A stretch of DNA of 64,000 nucleotides, taken from contig OZ012699.1 of NCBI GenBank assembly GCA_963942565.1, positions 27,157,467 through 27,221,466 of the forward strand, written 5' to 3'. Below, in pieces: positions 37,551-48,960 of the stretch. The notes beneath the pieces are model-generated. The model saw only the letters and a list, made by a program, of their open reading frames with translations. It searched no databases and was not told the origin of the DNA. A program made the position numbers and the translations under genes. Positions within the stretch are counted from its first letter, which is position 1. The number at the start of each line of letters is the position of its first letter. This stretch comes from Maea johnstoni. Taxonomy: Eukaryota; Annelida; Polychaeta; Spionida; Magelonidae.

Positions 37551-37965
37551 CACAAAAACATTACAGGAAATGTCCACATTGTCTACCGTCCCTGCCATTC
37601 CACTTGTGTAGTGGCAGCGACTGTACACTGTGTCGACACACTGTGGATCCGCTGTGCTTCCTGTCGTTCGCTCTCCCCACAGAACGCTATCTATCTGGCA
37701 GGTACTGGCTGTGCAAGTCCTTAATATCTTTATGGGTCAAATGCAGTCAGCTGTGTCAGTGTATGAGGGGTGCTGACGCAAGAATAGACACTCTTTAAAG
37801 ATTTCCACTTGCAGTGGAAAATTGAGTATAAAAGCGGTTTTAATGGAAATAACTACAAAAAAGTGTGATATTGAGGTAAGGAAGTATATGATACACCAGC
37901 TTACAGCTTAGTATAGGTGTTTAAGCATGCTCTTGAGGGTGAAAGTTGTAACTAGTGACATTTCC
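37551..37965. mobile_element. R3 MITE (415 bp)
   Basis: Ends CATTACAGGAAATG and CATTTCCTGTCATG are inverted repeats. The locus at 61920 runs uninterrupted from CTGCACAAAA to GATTGATAGACC, so this is an insertion. It encodes nothing recognisable. Confidence 0.75.
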
Positions 37966-38630
37966 TGTCATGAGATTGATAGACCCTACAGGTGGACGTG
38001 TGACCTCTACATGTCCACTTGTAAAGTATATAGATGGCAGTAGCCCAGTAAGTTTTCTGGGTCACAGAGTAGGGAGGCTCCCCAGAGGTATCATATCTCA
38101 AATACCACAATCTCTACATCTTATTTTAGACTGGTTGAGTTATTGAAACACATTCATTTCTGTTTTATCTTCCCTAGTCTTTCAAACAAGGAGCCAATAC
38201 TACTTGAAATTAGATAGACAATCCCAGGCTATCTGCATTTGAAAAACATCATTGGTGTTAGCTGCCTGGCTCTCAGTCCTGATGCAAAGGGCTAGACTCA
38301 GTTGCCAGGGGAACAGTTCATTCAAAACTGTTTAGGACCTGCCACCCCTTTTCATATGGACTGAACCAAACCTCAGATTGTCTGAAGACTACTAGTGTCC
38401 CATGTACCAATTACCCCTTTAGTTCCCCCTATGTTCTAGTTCTCCACACTCAGTGACTGCTAACCACAAACTGACCCAGATTGCTATAAGTGGACAGGTG
38501 TGCTTGACCTGAACACCAATAGAGAACAAGCCTGTTCTTACAGGCACACAGTTGAAACTTACAAACCCCATTCGCTTTGCTTATTGTTAGCTTGAATTAG
38601 CAATAATATGGTAAATATTGGCCGTAGACC
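37966..38630. repeat. Duplicated block (partner 61929-62312)
   Basis: 'GATTGATAGACCCTACAGGT', 'AGTTTTCTGGGTCACAGAG' and 'AGTTCTCCACACTCAGTG' occur in both. The partner lacks about 247 bp (38139-38386 here) bounded by AGACT on both sides, the pattern of a microhomology deletion in that copy. Confidence 0.7.
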
Positions 38631-38929
38631 AGAGTTAAAGAGTTTCTAGAACTACTATAGTTAGATCGAGCCACTCTATCATCAGGTATGATAAGATTGA
38701 TAGGCCATACTCACAATAGAGAAAAGCCAATGCAAAACTTTTCCCCTGCGCCCTAAAAACTTGGCGCTGACATTTCCAGGCCAGTTTGGCCACCCATACT
38801 AACTGAATTCGGTTCCTACCTTGTTAGTTTCCCTTGTGCAGCTTTTACAGCACTCAAATCCGCCCAGAGTGAGAGAAATGAGAGCTTCTTGGCTTGAAGT
38901 GATAATTTTCACCGATAGTCAGGCATTTT

Positions 38930-39470
38930 ATGTAGGAAAATAGGGGGTCCGTGGGAAACTCATGTTAATTGTTGGACACATGGTTTTTCTAGACCAATTT
39001 TGGATGAGGACTTCTAAAAAATATGTCTCCAATTTTTTAGACAATTTTTTCAAGGTCAAAGGTTAATGTCAAAGGTCAAAATCCTTAAAATGCCTTGTTT
39101 GGACCTGAAACAAGCTGCATTTGATAAGAAACTCGATTTTTATGGTGACATACACTCAATAAGTGAATTTCATGCACAAAGATTTAGTATTTTCCACAGT
39201 TTAAATCTGAGGTCAATAAGTACATTTTAAAGTAAAGGTTAAAGGTCAAATCAGTGAAAAAGGCTGTGTATGGACAAATTGAGCTGCATTTGATAAAAAT
39301 TAGTTAGAAACCAGATTTTATGATGAGACACTTTTTCAATGAATTTCATTAAAGCACACTTCATATTTTCCACCTCAAAGATTTTATCTGAGGTCAATGA
39401 GTTCATTCGGAGGTCAAGATCAGCAGTCAAAATGCAGGAAAATCCACCTTCATGACATAGACATCAAGTG
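38930..39470. repeat. AGGTCA-rich spacer
   Basis: Contains repeated AAGGTCAAAGGTTA-like and AGGTTAAAGGTCA (DR1-like) words near 39050 and 39235, and a three-fold internal pattern ('GAGCTGCATTTGATAA', 'GATTTTTATGGTGA.A'). It looks like a diverged tandem repeat of about 150-180 bp. No gene is present. Confidence 0.45.
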
Positions 39471-39499
39471 ACACAGGACCTACGGCTATAAGTGCCATC

Positions 39500-39700
39500 C
39501 AAAGCACTAGGCAACGAGAAGTATCAGAGCTGCTCTGTACCAGGTACTACCACAGGTGTTAGCCACAGTCTGAAAAAATAAAGGGAAAACGTTGTTTGGA
39601 ACACAGCTGCTCTGTACCCAGTATAATTTTAGTTGTTGGGAACACAGCTGCTCTGTACCCAGTATAATTTTAGCTGTCTGGTAGTCCAGGAAGGCTCTCT
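39500..39700. repeat. Short tandem repeat near unit C
   Basis: A word 'AGCTGCTCTGTACCCAGTAT' occurs twice about 43 bp apart (39605-39665). A related word is in the distal 5' flanks of units B and D. Confidence 0.55.
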
Positions 39701-40276
39701 AGATTCTAGAGTTGTCTTCTGTCTGCTATCACTCTGTCCGCTCCCCTACAGTCTGCTACCCTTTGTGGTTAGTTAGTTCTTTCGAAGGGGGGGGGGGGGA
39801 GGGGCGTGTCAGTTCTTTTTTCTTTGCTTTGGTGTCAAGCATGTGTACATTATTCGGTACCTATTTTTCATTACAAAGAAATAACATGAATATAACATAG
39901 CTTTAGGCAAATCTACAAATCTATTTGTACTCTCGAGCTCTGGATGAATGGGAATGTTATGCTTTGAGCGAAAAATCAAAGACAGGGCAACCATTTTGGG
40001 ATTTTTGACAATTTTCCAGGACTATCTTGAACTCCAAATGAACAATTTGTAAATAGGTTTCTAAGACAAATATATTTATACAAATTGTGTATAAACAATA
40101 AGTATGTTTAGTCAAGAATTTAACTGTGATATTCATGATTCCTGATATTCAGGTAGATTTTAATATCGCTTCTATTTTATTTCATTTGGAATGTCATGAG
40201 TCAATTGGTTGCTTGTTAAACAACAAACTGGAGGGCTCAAAATACATAGTAACTGGCACCATGTGCTGAGGGATCC

Positions 40277-40342
40277 GCAGTGGCCTTGTGATTAGGAGGC
40301 CTGGCACCAAAGCATGAGGTCGCAGGTTCAAGACTCCACTGC
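40277..40342 (+). repeat. tRNA-like / SINE-head segment (best copy)
   Basis: GCAGTGG at the start pairs perfectly with CCACTGC at the end, like an acceptor stem. GGTTCAAGACTCC is close to Pol III box B, and TGGCCTTGTGATTAGG resembles box A. The length of 66 nt and weak inner arms fit a degraded tRNA-derived SINE head rather than a tRNA gene. Confidence 0.5.
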
Positions 40343-40352
40343 ATCCCTATTA

Positions 40353-40728
40353 CCGTTTATGTCCAAATAAGCGCACAGACCCCCCTTTCTATTATTTACT
40401 GGCCTTCTGATTCTCCCCCTGTAAGCCCAAATATTTCCTTACCTTTACATGTGATACTGGTAGAGACTGTATATTGTCTTTATTTTCTAGAGTGTGATTA
40501 CCTCATGCAATTGGTCTTCCACCATTTCAGTCTTTAAATACATATCAGCGTCCAATTGGACATGGCATAACAAAATACATGAGAGCCTGAAGTGCTAAGG
40601 CTCAGGGCGGCCTTGGATTGTTGCCAAAATTCGCACCGTGGATGTATTCAGAAGATCGCCAATACCTCTTCTAGTGATTTTTTTTCCTAACTTGCTACTT
40701 GCGTGTGCAGTTATTCAGACAAATACGG
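40353..40728. mobile_element. Mariner/pogo-type MITE (unit C copy)
   Basis: CCGTTTATGTCCAAATAA left end and its inverse at the right, TA on both sides. It is shorter than the B copy because of internal deletions. Confidence 0.65.
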
Positions 40729-41566
40729 TATCTCTTTGTGGAGTGCTGTCTATGTTGCTTCTGCAACTGAAAGGGTCCTTGATACTATTCTAACAGTAAG
40801 AGAAGGGAATTTTCTCCCAGTTCCAGGTTTCCTTCTCACTCATCTTGATATGACCTAAGCTGTTCAAAGCCACATAAAACCACTTCCTTCTATGCTTCAA
40901 GTATCATGGTGGTTGCTATTATCTATACAAGATGTTTTAGGAATTTTTTGATCTCTGATTTTTAAGTTGATATTTTTCAACATAGCTACATTGTTTTGGA
41001 TTTCCAAGATTAAGATAAGATAAAGCCTTGTTTTGAAAATTTCATCTGCTTTTTCAGATCCATGATGTGACAAGTGCAGCTACAAAACTACTGTGTAACT
41101 GGATATCACCCTACAGAAGCCAGAATCAATCAAGGTCAAAGTTGAGAGTTCATTTCTGCATCTTCGAGAGATATATCAGGCAATGGGCTCTACTCTATGA
41201 GACGATGGAAGTTAGCCAGGGAGCAACCATTTTCCAATATTACAAGGATAAATGTCAAGTTATTTACTGAATCATACCTGCAACACCCAAACCAAAGATG
41301 TCCTATGATTTAAGTGATATCATCATTCTCAGAAAAAAAACTTTGAAGGAGCAAAATTACTCCGAAATTAACTGTTGACTCTGAAAAATCTTTTGAAATA
41401 TCTTAAGTTGAGTGTATGCTTGATTCGAATACTATTGTCAAAAGATCATAGAAGCCAGACAGTGAGGACACAGGAACGTATAGCACAACAGGATTAAATT
41501 TTGAGTTAATTATTCATTAAAGGAGTTTGAGTTTATAAGTCAAGTCTTTGTGATAAAGTACTAACT

Positions 41567-42901
41567 ATGTCTCTAGATGTGATAGGTCATAAGGATAGGC
41601 AAGAAGGGGAAGAACTGTATCCTTCTGATGAATGTGATACATCCTATTCTGAGTCATCAAGTTATCATCCTTCTGTTGAGCATGACAAGGCATCCACTCA
41701 TCATGTTGGTCTGGTGCAACATAAGAGGAATCATAGTGCAAAACAATCCTTCCAGTGCAATGAATGTGACAAGGCTTTCTCACGGTCTTCTAATCTGGTA
41801 GAGCATGAGAGGATACACAGTGGGGAAAGACCCTTCCAGTGCAATGAATGTGACAAGGCATTCGTACAGTCTTCTCATCTGCTAGTGCATAAGAGGATAC
41901 ACAGTGGGGAAAGACCCTTCCAGTGCAATGAATGTGACCTGGCATTCACAAGCTCTTCTCATCTGGCAAGGCATAAGAGGATACACAGGGGGGAAAGGGC
42001 CTTCCAGTGCAATGTATGTGACAAGGCATTCACAACCTCTTCTAATCTGGTACAACATAAGAGGATACACAGTGGGGAAAGACCCTTCCAGTGCAATGAA
42101 TGTGAGAAGGCATTCTCACGCTCTTCTCACCTGGTAGAGCATAGGAGGATACACAGTGCGGAAAGACCCTTCAAATGCACTGAATGTGACAAGGCATTCA
42201 CAAGCTCTTCTAGTCTGGCAAAGCATACAACTATACACATTGGGGAGAGACCATTCCAATGCAATGAATGTGATAAGGCATTCACACAGTCCTCTGGTCT
42301 AAAAAAGCATAAGAGGATACACAGTTGGGAAAGACCCTTCCAGCACAATGAAGGTTACGAGGCATTCCCAGAGCCTTCTGGTCTGGTACAGCATATCAGG
42401 ACACACGCAGCAGAAAGACCTCAGTGTGGTAAAGCAACCTCCTATCTGAAACAGCATGAGAAAACACATCAACGGCTGTCAACTCACAAAATAGAACCAC
42501 CGTTATCGGAACCAAGGCAATGGATTGTTATCAAAGGACAGTGTCTCCCTATAAAGCAAGAATTGGAGGAAAATGCTAGTGGCATATTAGAAGAACAAGA
42601 AAACCTTGTTAGAGGACAGTGTCTCCCTATAAAGCAAGAGTTGGAGGAGGAAAATGCTAGTAGCATATTAGAAAAACAAGAAAACCTTGTTAGAGGACAG
42701 TGTCTCCCTATAAAGCAAGAGTTGGAGGAGGAAAATGCTAGTAGCATATTAGAAATACAAGAAAACCTTGTTGTTAGAGGAGAGTGTCTCCCTATAAAGC
42801 AAGAGTTGGAGGAAAATGACACCAGCATATTAGAAAAAATTGTAAGAGGACAGTGCCTCCCTATAAAGCAAGAGTCAGAGGAAAATGCTAGTACCATGTG
42901 A
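41567..42901 (+). CDS. C2H2 zinc-finger protein C: 7 fingers plus five-fold SUMO-motif tail
   Basis: A 444-residue, single-exon paralogue with the shortest finger array. Family N-terminus 1-61, in which a decayed finger is still visible (EHDKASTHHVGLVQHKRNH). Residues 62-257 hold seven intact fingers, and 258-285 an eighth with both cysteines and more lost (FQHNEGYEAF). Fingers 5-7 match fingers 7-9 of protein D almost exactly, so C and D are the closest pair. The tail from about residue 323 has five repeats, all with a canonical IKQE core, four of them followed by LEE or LEEE. This protein has the highest ratio of acceptor-like motifs to fingers. The start ATG follows an in-frame TAA. Confidence 0.92.
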   Translation: MSLDVIGHKDRQEGEELYPSDECDTSYSESSSYHPSVEHDKASTHHVGLVQHKRNHSAKQSFQCNECDKAFSRSSNLVEHERIHSGERPFQCNECDKAFVQSSHLLVHKRIHSGERPFQCNECDLAFTSSSHLARHKRIHRGERAFQCNVCDKAFTTSSNLVQHKRIHSGERPFQCNECEKAFSRSSHLVEHRRIHSAERPFKCTECDKAFTSSSSLAKHTTIHIGERPFQCNECDKAFTQSSGLKKHKRIHSWERPFQHNEGYEAFPEPSGLVQHIRTHAAERPQCGKATSYLKQHEKTHQRLSTHKIEPPLSEPRQWIVIKGQCLPIKQELEENASGILEEQENLVRGQCLPIKQELEEENASSILEKQENLVRGQCLPIKQELEEENASSILEIQENLVVRGECLPIKQELEENDTSILEKIVRGQCLPIKQESEENASTM

Positions 42902-43055
42902 GGAAAATAAGGAAAGCATGTTGCTAGAGGCAATATCTCGCTATAAAGCAAAGAGTTCGAAGAGGAAAATGACACCATCATATTAGAAAAACAAAACGGA
43001 AGAGGACAGTGCCTCCCTACAAAGCAAGAGTCAGAGGAAAATGCTAGTACCATAT
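42530..43055 (+). repeat. Tail repeat array of gene C, with decayed units beyond the stop
   Basis: Five in-frame units to the stop at 42899-42901, then two further units recognisable as DNA (about 42925-43055, 'GACAGTGCCTCCCTACAAAG', 'AGTCAGAGGAAAATGCTAG') but outside the frame. Decayed units in the unit D array (59803-59960) align with these, so the shortening precedes the C-D split or recurred. Confidence 0.82.
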
Positions 43056-44529
43056 AAGTTAAAAAAGGAAATCCTAGATGTCTGGCATAAATGAGATAAA
43101 GTAGTTATCAACACACATAAGTGCACAGCCTAAATAATCATCTGGTAATGAAAACCACCTTGTTACAGCGCTGGATGGTCAATTTTATGATATCACTTGC
43201 CTGTAGTGATCAGGGGGTTTGATAATAAGTAGGACCAATTGTTGACAGTATTGAATCAGTGGTAGCGTTGCGATTTAGTTGAGTTCAATTCATACCCTTT
43301 AAATAGCCAATCTCAATGCAAAGAGTCAAGAGACATACAAATTGCCAAATATGGCTGTAAGATATTTACATAAAAATGGCAAAATACTGCATTAAAACGT
43401 TTTTGGGCAGATCAAGCGGACAATGCAAAATGATATGTAAATGTTCGAAGACTTTGAAAAAAGGCAAAAAAGTTACCAGTTACCAGCCCGTGTTCTTGAC
43501 AAGCTGTCATAGATTGTTCATTTGTTGTTGATATGCAGGCTGCAACAAAAGCATTTGGCTGACAGGTAAAATTGGTATCAACATCCTATAGGTCTATTTA
43601 CATGTCATGTTCTGTATTCTGACCAACAATTTAGAGGAAGTACTGTTTGCAATGGATCATATTTATTACATTTTTCAATAAACATCTGATTATTCAGATA
43701 TTTGGTTAATACATATGCACCAGGTCAAGTGGTAACAGAATTATACTTTTGCAGTATAAGTGATCAATCTTTTTAAAGCAACATGTTATAGCCACATCTT
43801 TTACATGGCTAGGTAGGTATAATAAAGGACATTTAAACAAAATTTTAAGTCAAAATATTTTTTGTTGTGAAAATTGACAAAAATGGAGAGAAACAATGTT
43901 ACAACCAAACAATATGTTTTTGCCAGATTTGATCAGTTGCACATAACATGCGTTTCTTTTCAACATTCTCTAAAATATGCTTGAAATACATATGTTATGT
44001 TATCTTGCTGTCTTGGTACATGTATATAGTGCCCATTTTAAAGCCCTAGACACACCTTATCTCGCCTCATTGTAACCTCACTATAGGAGACAGACGAAAG
44101 AGGTCTCCCATATTGGTTTACATTAGGACTAAAAAAAAAGTTGTTTGTTTCCTGTAACCCTACCCTAACAAGTTTTTATCCCAAAAAATCCCTACTCTAA
44201 AGTTTTTTCCGCCCTCCCAACTCCCAGTCAACGTAAAACATGCATAAAACACATTTTTGACCAATAACAAATTTGTCAAGTGGTAACAGAATTATACTTC
44301 TACAGTATAAGTTCTCAATCTTTCTGTGATGAAACAGGTTATAGACACCTCATTTATTTGGTTAGGTAGGTCTAATAAAGGTATTAGAAGACATTTAAAC
44401 AAATATTGTAATGCAAATATTGTTTGGTGCTAAAATTATCAAAAACAGACAAAAACAATGTTCCACCCAAACAACATGTTTAGCAATATTTGAACAATTG
44501 TACTTAACATTCTCTAATATATGTTTAAT
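43056..44529 (+). other. 3' flank of unit C
   Basis: Homologous to the 3' flanks of A and D to about 43900. 44270-44530 repeats the 'AAGTGGTAACAGAATTATAC' segment already present at about 43730, a partial tandem duplication of the flank. AATAAA occurs near 43677 but cannot be confirmed as a polyadenylation signal. Confidence 0.5.
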
Positions 44530-45005
<476 letters not shown>

Positions 45006-45597
45006 TGTGTTCAGTTCTCCTGTCTTAGTACTCACAACATTTGACAAAGAGTATTCACAATAAGTTATATACTTTGAAGAAACTTCAAGCTTGTCTAGTA
45101 ACAGAGTTCTGAGATGGCCTTGGTAAAGGTGAACTACATTAGAAGATTAAGCATGCACCAAAGTGACCAAACTAAGAGAAGGTTGAAGAAAAAAAAGTTA
45201 AAAGATATTTCAAATCATAGATTATCATTCAGCATCAGAAGATACACTCATTCTACATTCATCATGTATTTTATCTAAAACAGTCACCAGAAGTTTCTGA
45301 AGTGTTCAGCTTGTAGATTACCAACAGGGCAGATCAAGCTGAATTTACAAAATGCTATGTAAATATTGGAAAACTTTGAAAAAAGTCAAAAAAAAATATT
45401 AGTCTTGCAGGTAAAATTGGTATGAAATTCATTTAAGTTTATTCGCATGTCTTTTCTGTATTTCTACCAGTCAAGTTAGAAGAAATACTAATTGCAATTG
45501 ATCAAATGTATTATCTTATTCAATTTACATCTGATTATTTAAATATTTGGTGAATGTACTGGAAGTACTGACCATTGTGATCCCCAACTGCTCGGTA
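45006..45597. other. 3' flank of unit C, continued
   Basis: Parallels 18050-18350 of unit B. At 45330-45560 it jumps back to the 'GGGCAGATCAAGCTGA' segment of the flank, a local rearrangement. Confidence 0.5.
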
Positions 45598-45908
45598 GTC
45601 GGTATCATTTTTGGATTTGGAATTTTGCTATTCGTCAACTCTTACCTATCCAACAGATCTCAATTCATAGACATAATTTTTTTTTGGAATTTTGTTTTTC
45701 TCCACATTTATGCCAAATGTGGCTAATTCGTGACGAGCCAGTTGTATGTGGTGGAGGAAACCGGAGTACCCAGCGAAAAACACCGCCTAACCACAAGTCT
45801 CTGGCAACTTCCTCACATGCCCAGGCCAGGATTCGAAACCAGGCAGTGGTGAGAGAAACCGTGTAGTCAGTGGCGGGGCCTTAGACCACACGGCCGTCAG
45901 AGCAGGTC
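45598..45908 (-). mobile_element. tRNA-Leu-headed SINE with 7-bp target duplication
   Basis: Read on the minus strand it begins GACGGCCGTGTGGTCTAAGG (box A-like) and contains TGGTTTCGAATCCTGG (box B). The body carries 'GGGTACTCCGGTTTCC' and ends with an A-rich tail. CTCGGTA flanks it at 45591-45597 and 45909-45915. The unit B paralogue near 19005 has the uninterrupted CTGCTCGGTAT site. The partner SINE at 61184 is closely similar. Confidence 0.85.
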
Positions 45909-46405
45909 CTCGGTATCTGCAATGGCTAGAGGCTTATATAGTCTACATAGACACGCCGATCAGTGTCTTAGCCAGGATTTAGAGACTGGGTGCCTAAAAT
46001 TGTCAGTTGTAGAATTTTTGAGCATCCAAATTTTTAAGGTGGATCACAATATACTCAAATTTCAACCATTAACATGTATAAATTCATCAAAATAATGCAT
46101 GATATCATTAAGCAATGTCATTGGAATTAAAAGGAGATGAAAAGATTCAATTATAAGCTTGATATTGAGATTTTTAGAAGTTCCACACAAATAAATTTGG
46201 CTGTTCTGAGGGGTGCTTTATAAGGGTTTGGGTGTCCAAAAAGGCACCCAGACGCCCTGCTGGCTAAGACCATGACGCTGATGATGGAGAAATGTGGGAG
46301 GTGTGGGTTATCAGGGGACTTAAGGTCTTTTGACAGAGACAGTGTGGCTCTGTCAAATTCCCTCTTTTGCTGATACGGCAGGTCCATGCTCAATGTCTCA
46401 CCCGC

Positions 46406-46468
<63 letters not shown>

Positions 46469-46540
46469 AACAACTCCCCTATCTCAAGAGACTGATCACG
46501 GGGGGATCCTCAAACGCTCACCTCCACTGCTTAGGGGCTA
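45909..46540. repeat. Distal 3' flank of unit C with (CT)n tract
   Basis: Matches 19010-19680 of unit B, including 'GACACGCCGATCAGTGTCTTA' or close and a (CT)n tract at 46409-46465. No coding sequence is conserved between the two. Confidence 0.65.
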
Positions 46541-46544
46541 CCGT

Positions 46545-46750
46545 AGCGGGGACGCAGGAAGTGTAGTCCTCCATGACAGGATTTGCGCACACTAAACTAA
46601 AGGAAGTCAATAAATGCCACTTTCTGACTACTAAAGGGCCCTAGAACTCCTACATCAAGTTGCTAACTATTGTATCATATACTTCCCTAAATAAATATCC
46701 CACTTTTGTGCAGCCATTTCCACTAAAGCTGCTTTTATACTCATTTTTTT
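46545..46750. mobile_element. R3 MITE fragment
   Basis: 'ATGACAGGATTTGCGCAC' to 'CTGCTTTTATACTCA' parallels 55939-56110. The ends are incomplete. Confidence 0.5.
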
Positions 46751-46789
46751 CTAATATGTATATTTGCAGTGGCTGTTCAATACTGAAAA

Positions 46790-47065
46790 ACCCCACCCTC
46801 TGAAACAACCAGCTGTATTTTCCCTGCTATTTTTTGATTGGTCAGTGTGGGTCACATGCTTTGCATCCTAGCTGTTGAAGATGTGTGCTATGATTGGTTG
46901 ATCTTGTCATGTGACCCAAGCTGTAGTGGAGGAGGTATTTACAAACTGTTTTCAGCTGAGCATCCTTACTTCATGGATATATACATTCTTCTGGACTGAA
47001 GATCACATTTTTGTACTGGATATATTGGAGTATTTCTGAGTCTAAACCAAGCATGGATAACAAGG
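46790..47065 (+). promoter_or_regulatory. Possible promoter and first exon of an unidentified gene
   Basis: Two ATTGG (inverted CCAAT) boxes at about 46840 and 46895 sit next to GGGTCACATG and CATGTGACCC, an inverted E-box pair. About 130 bp downstream, AAGCATGGATAACAAG is followed at once by GTAATT, which reads as a start codon in good context and a four-codon exon (MDNK) ending at a splice donor. No later exon of such a gene is recognisable in the window, so this may be an orphan or chance combination. Confidence 0.3.
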
Positions 47066-47354
47066 TAATTTAGTAACTGATTTTATTTTATTGTTTAAGC
47101 TATTTACACTCATAGTGGCCAAAACAGGCCTGACAGTATTGGAAATGTTTTTACTTATAAAAGAATTTTCTGGATAACATTTTGAAGGGGAAATATTGAT
47201 CAGAAGCCATACAACATATCTTCTAAAAATCATAAACAGATTCAAATATATGATACTTCTTATCACAATTTTTGCAGCTTATGTAAAATAGTTTATCAGG
47301 TTCCTGGTTCCTCTCTATTTTTCTGATAACTTCTCTGATACACAATTTACTTCA

Positions 47355-47805
47355 ATAGTCATATTCAACAGCTCCTAAATATAGAAGAGATTTGTTGTCA
47401 AATTAAAACCTTGTTGTCACCATGTAAATTAATAACCTAATGAGCAAAGAGGGGTTCCTATTTCTTTCCAATAATCTCGAACTTTGAGCATTTCATCTTA
47501 TACTTGAGCTCCTAGGCATAGAAGAGATCTCCAGTTGTCTATATGGAACACCAAAAGAAAAACCTAATTGTCACCATGTTAATTAGATAACCTAGTGAGC
47601 AAAGAGGTGTTCCTATTTGTTCCCAATAATCTTGAACCTTGAGCCATTGTTCTTGTGCTGGAGCTCCTAGGTATAAAAGAGATCTCCTGTTGTCTGTATG
47701 GTATTCCAAAAGGAAAATCCAATTGTTACCATGTTAATTAAATAACCTGGTGAGCAAAGACGTGTTCCTATTTATTTCCAATAATCTTTTTTATAATCTC
47801 CTGTA
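47355..47805. repeat. Three diverged tandem repeats, 138-154 bp period
   Basis: 'AGCTCCTA..TATA.AAGAGAT', 'TTGTCACCATGT.AATTA' and 'GAGCAAAGA.G.GTTCCTATTT' occur three times in order. No coding capacity; no other copies seen in the window. Confidence 0.75.
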
Positions 47806-48159
47806 TAAGTCCTACAATTAAAGAAGAAAACATATTTTTGATAAATTATAATGTATACATTAGTGTGTGTTTCAGGGACAGGTAAGATGAGCAACACTTA
47901 CACACTCTTCCTTAATTGCAAGTAAGAAAGAGTGGCATGTGTGAGTAGTATTCTGAAGCCATTTGGTTTAGTTTATATATAAACTTTCTGAACTGCTCAA
48001 GATATAGCTGTTATGAAGATGTGACTTGATCAGCTACTTACCCTTTTCTTAGCTTAACACAGCCTAAGCAAGTAAGACGATATATGAAAGCAATAAGCCT
48101 AATATGTATCTCCCACAATCTGTCAATCTCATTCTACTAATTAGTAATTAATGTCCCAA
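47806..48159. other. Spacer, little recognised
   Basis: About 47875-47960 shares 'TAATTGCAAG..AAG' and 'AGTGGCATGTGTGAG' with the inner right end of the Merlin element (37465-37495). Otherwise nothing. Confidence 0.35.
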
Positions 48160-48275
48160 TTCAGTGGGGTCGCATTTTGGTGTACTAAACTGGATAAGCC
48201 TGACCGCACCTTACCTCGCCTGGTATACCCCCCCCCCCCCCCCCCCCCCCTCTAGAGGAATCAATTGACTGGTGC
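48160..48275. mobile_element. Harbinger-type MITE, right-end fragment
   Basis: 'GCATTTTGGTGTACTAAACT' followed by a poly-C run and ATCAATTGACTGGTGCA. It belongs to the block duplicated at 6955-7330. Confidence 0.65.
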
Positions 48276-48960
48276 ATTAGTGGTAATCTGCCTCAGGAAA
48301 TCTTTGGATGTGTACATACTCTTGTGAAAAAATACATGTATTATTGAGATCTGCATATTTTCTAATTCCCTTCCTCTATCTCCTTTTTGTATGTATTTCT
48401 TAAATTGTATTTTTTTATGCATCATGTTCTTTTCCTTTTTTAAAATTCTCTCTCTCCCTGATTTTGTATATTTTTTTCTTTTATTGTATTTCTTCATGCA
48501 TAATTACCAAATTGACTCCTTAATCGTGTATATCATCTGTTGACACCTGGTTAAATTGTGAGCAGTTTTTAAGACTGTGTTAAAAATATCTACTCTACAA
48601 ATAGTAATATAGCATAGATACAGTGGTAGTCTGACTAGCCTGTTACTTTGCCATTGTTGATTAGGGTCCTTCAGGCTAGTCAATGGGAAAGCTAGGTAAA
48701 GGGCACATCTGGAATTTATGGCTGTGGGTGCAGTGCAATAAGTAGACACAATAAATGAATTAACTTCATTCTTTAGACAAGTTTCTTCAAGGGGCTCCTA
48801 ATAAAAAATGAAAAGAACAAGTGAACAATAACTTCTGCAGCAAAATGGTTTGTTTCAAACCATAATGTAATAGAAAGAATAATTCCAAATCTTGAACCAC
48901 TACACTCATACTGCTGATCAACCACAGAAATTCCACCCAAAAAACTAGCCCTTTTCCTTT
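48276..48960. repeat. Duplicated spacer block (48276-48500), then unassigned sequence
   Basis: 48276-48500 matches 7096-7330. 48500-48960 has minus-strand open frames of 81 and 108 codons, but with no motif, no paralogue and no start context; I do not call them as genes. Confidence 0.45.

Larger units (their letters stand above)
40060..41566 (+). promoter_or_regulatory. 5' flank of unit C
   Basis: Homologous to 13080-15262 and 56380-57963 apart from deletions. It contains the mariner-type MITE (40353-40728) and the TTTTTCAG acceptor-like site at about 41050-41057. An in-frame TAA lies upstream of the ATG at 41567. The TATA-like word present in copy A is deleted here, which argues that it is not essential. 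Confidence 0.5.

Noticed and set aside
40277-40342. Functional tRNA gene
   Set aside because: The outer stem pairs well in one copy, but the inner arms are poor, the length is 66 nt, and the other two copies have broken box B sequences.
41067-41270. Upstream coding exon in the 5' flank of unit C
   Set aside because: The frame lacks an ATG start and is broken in units A, B and D, so it is not a conserved coding exon.
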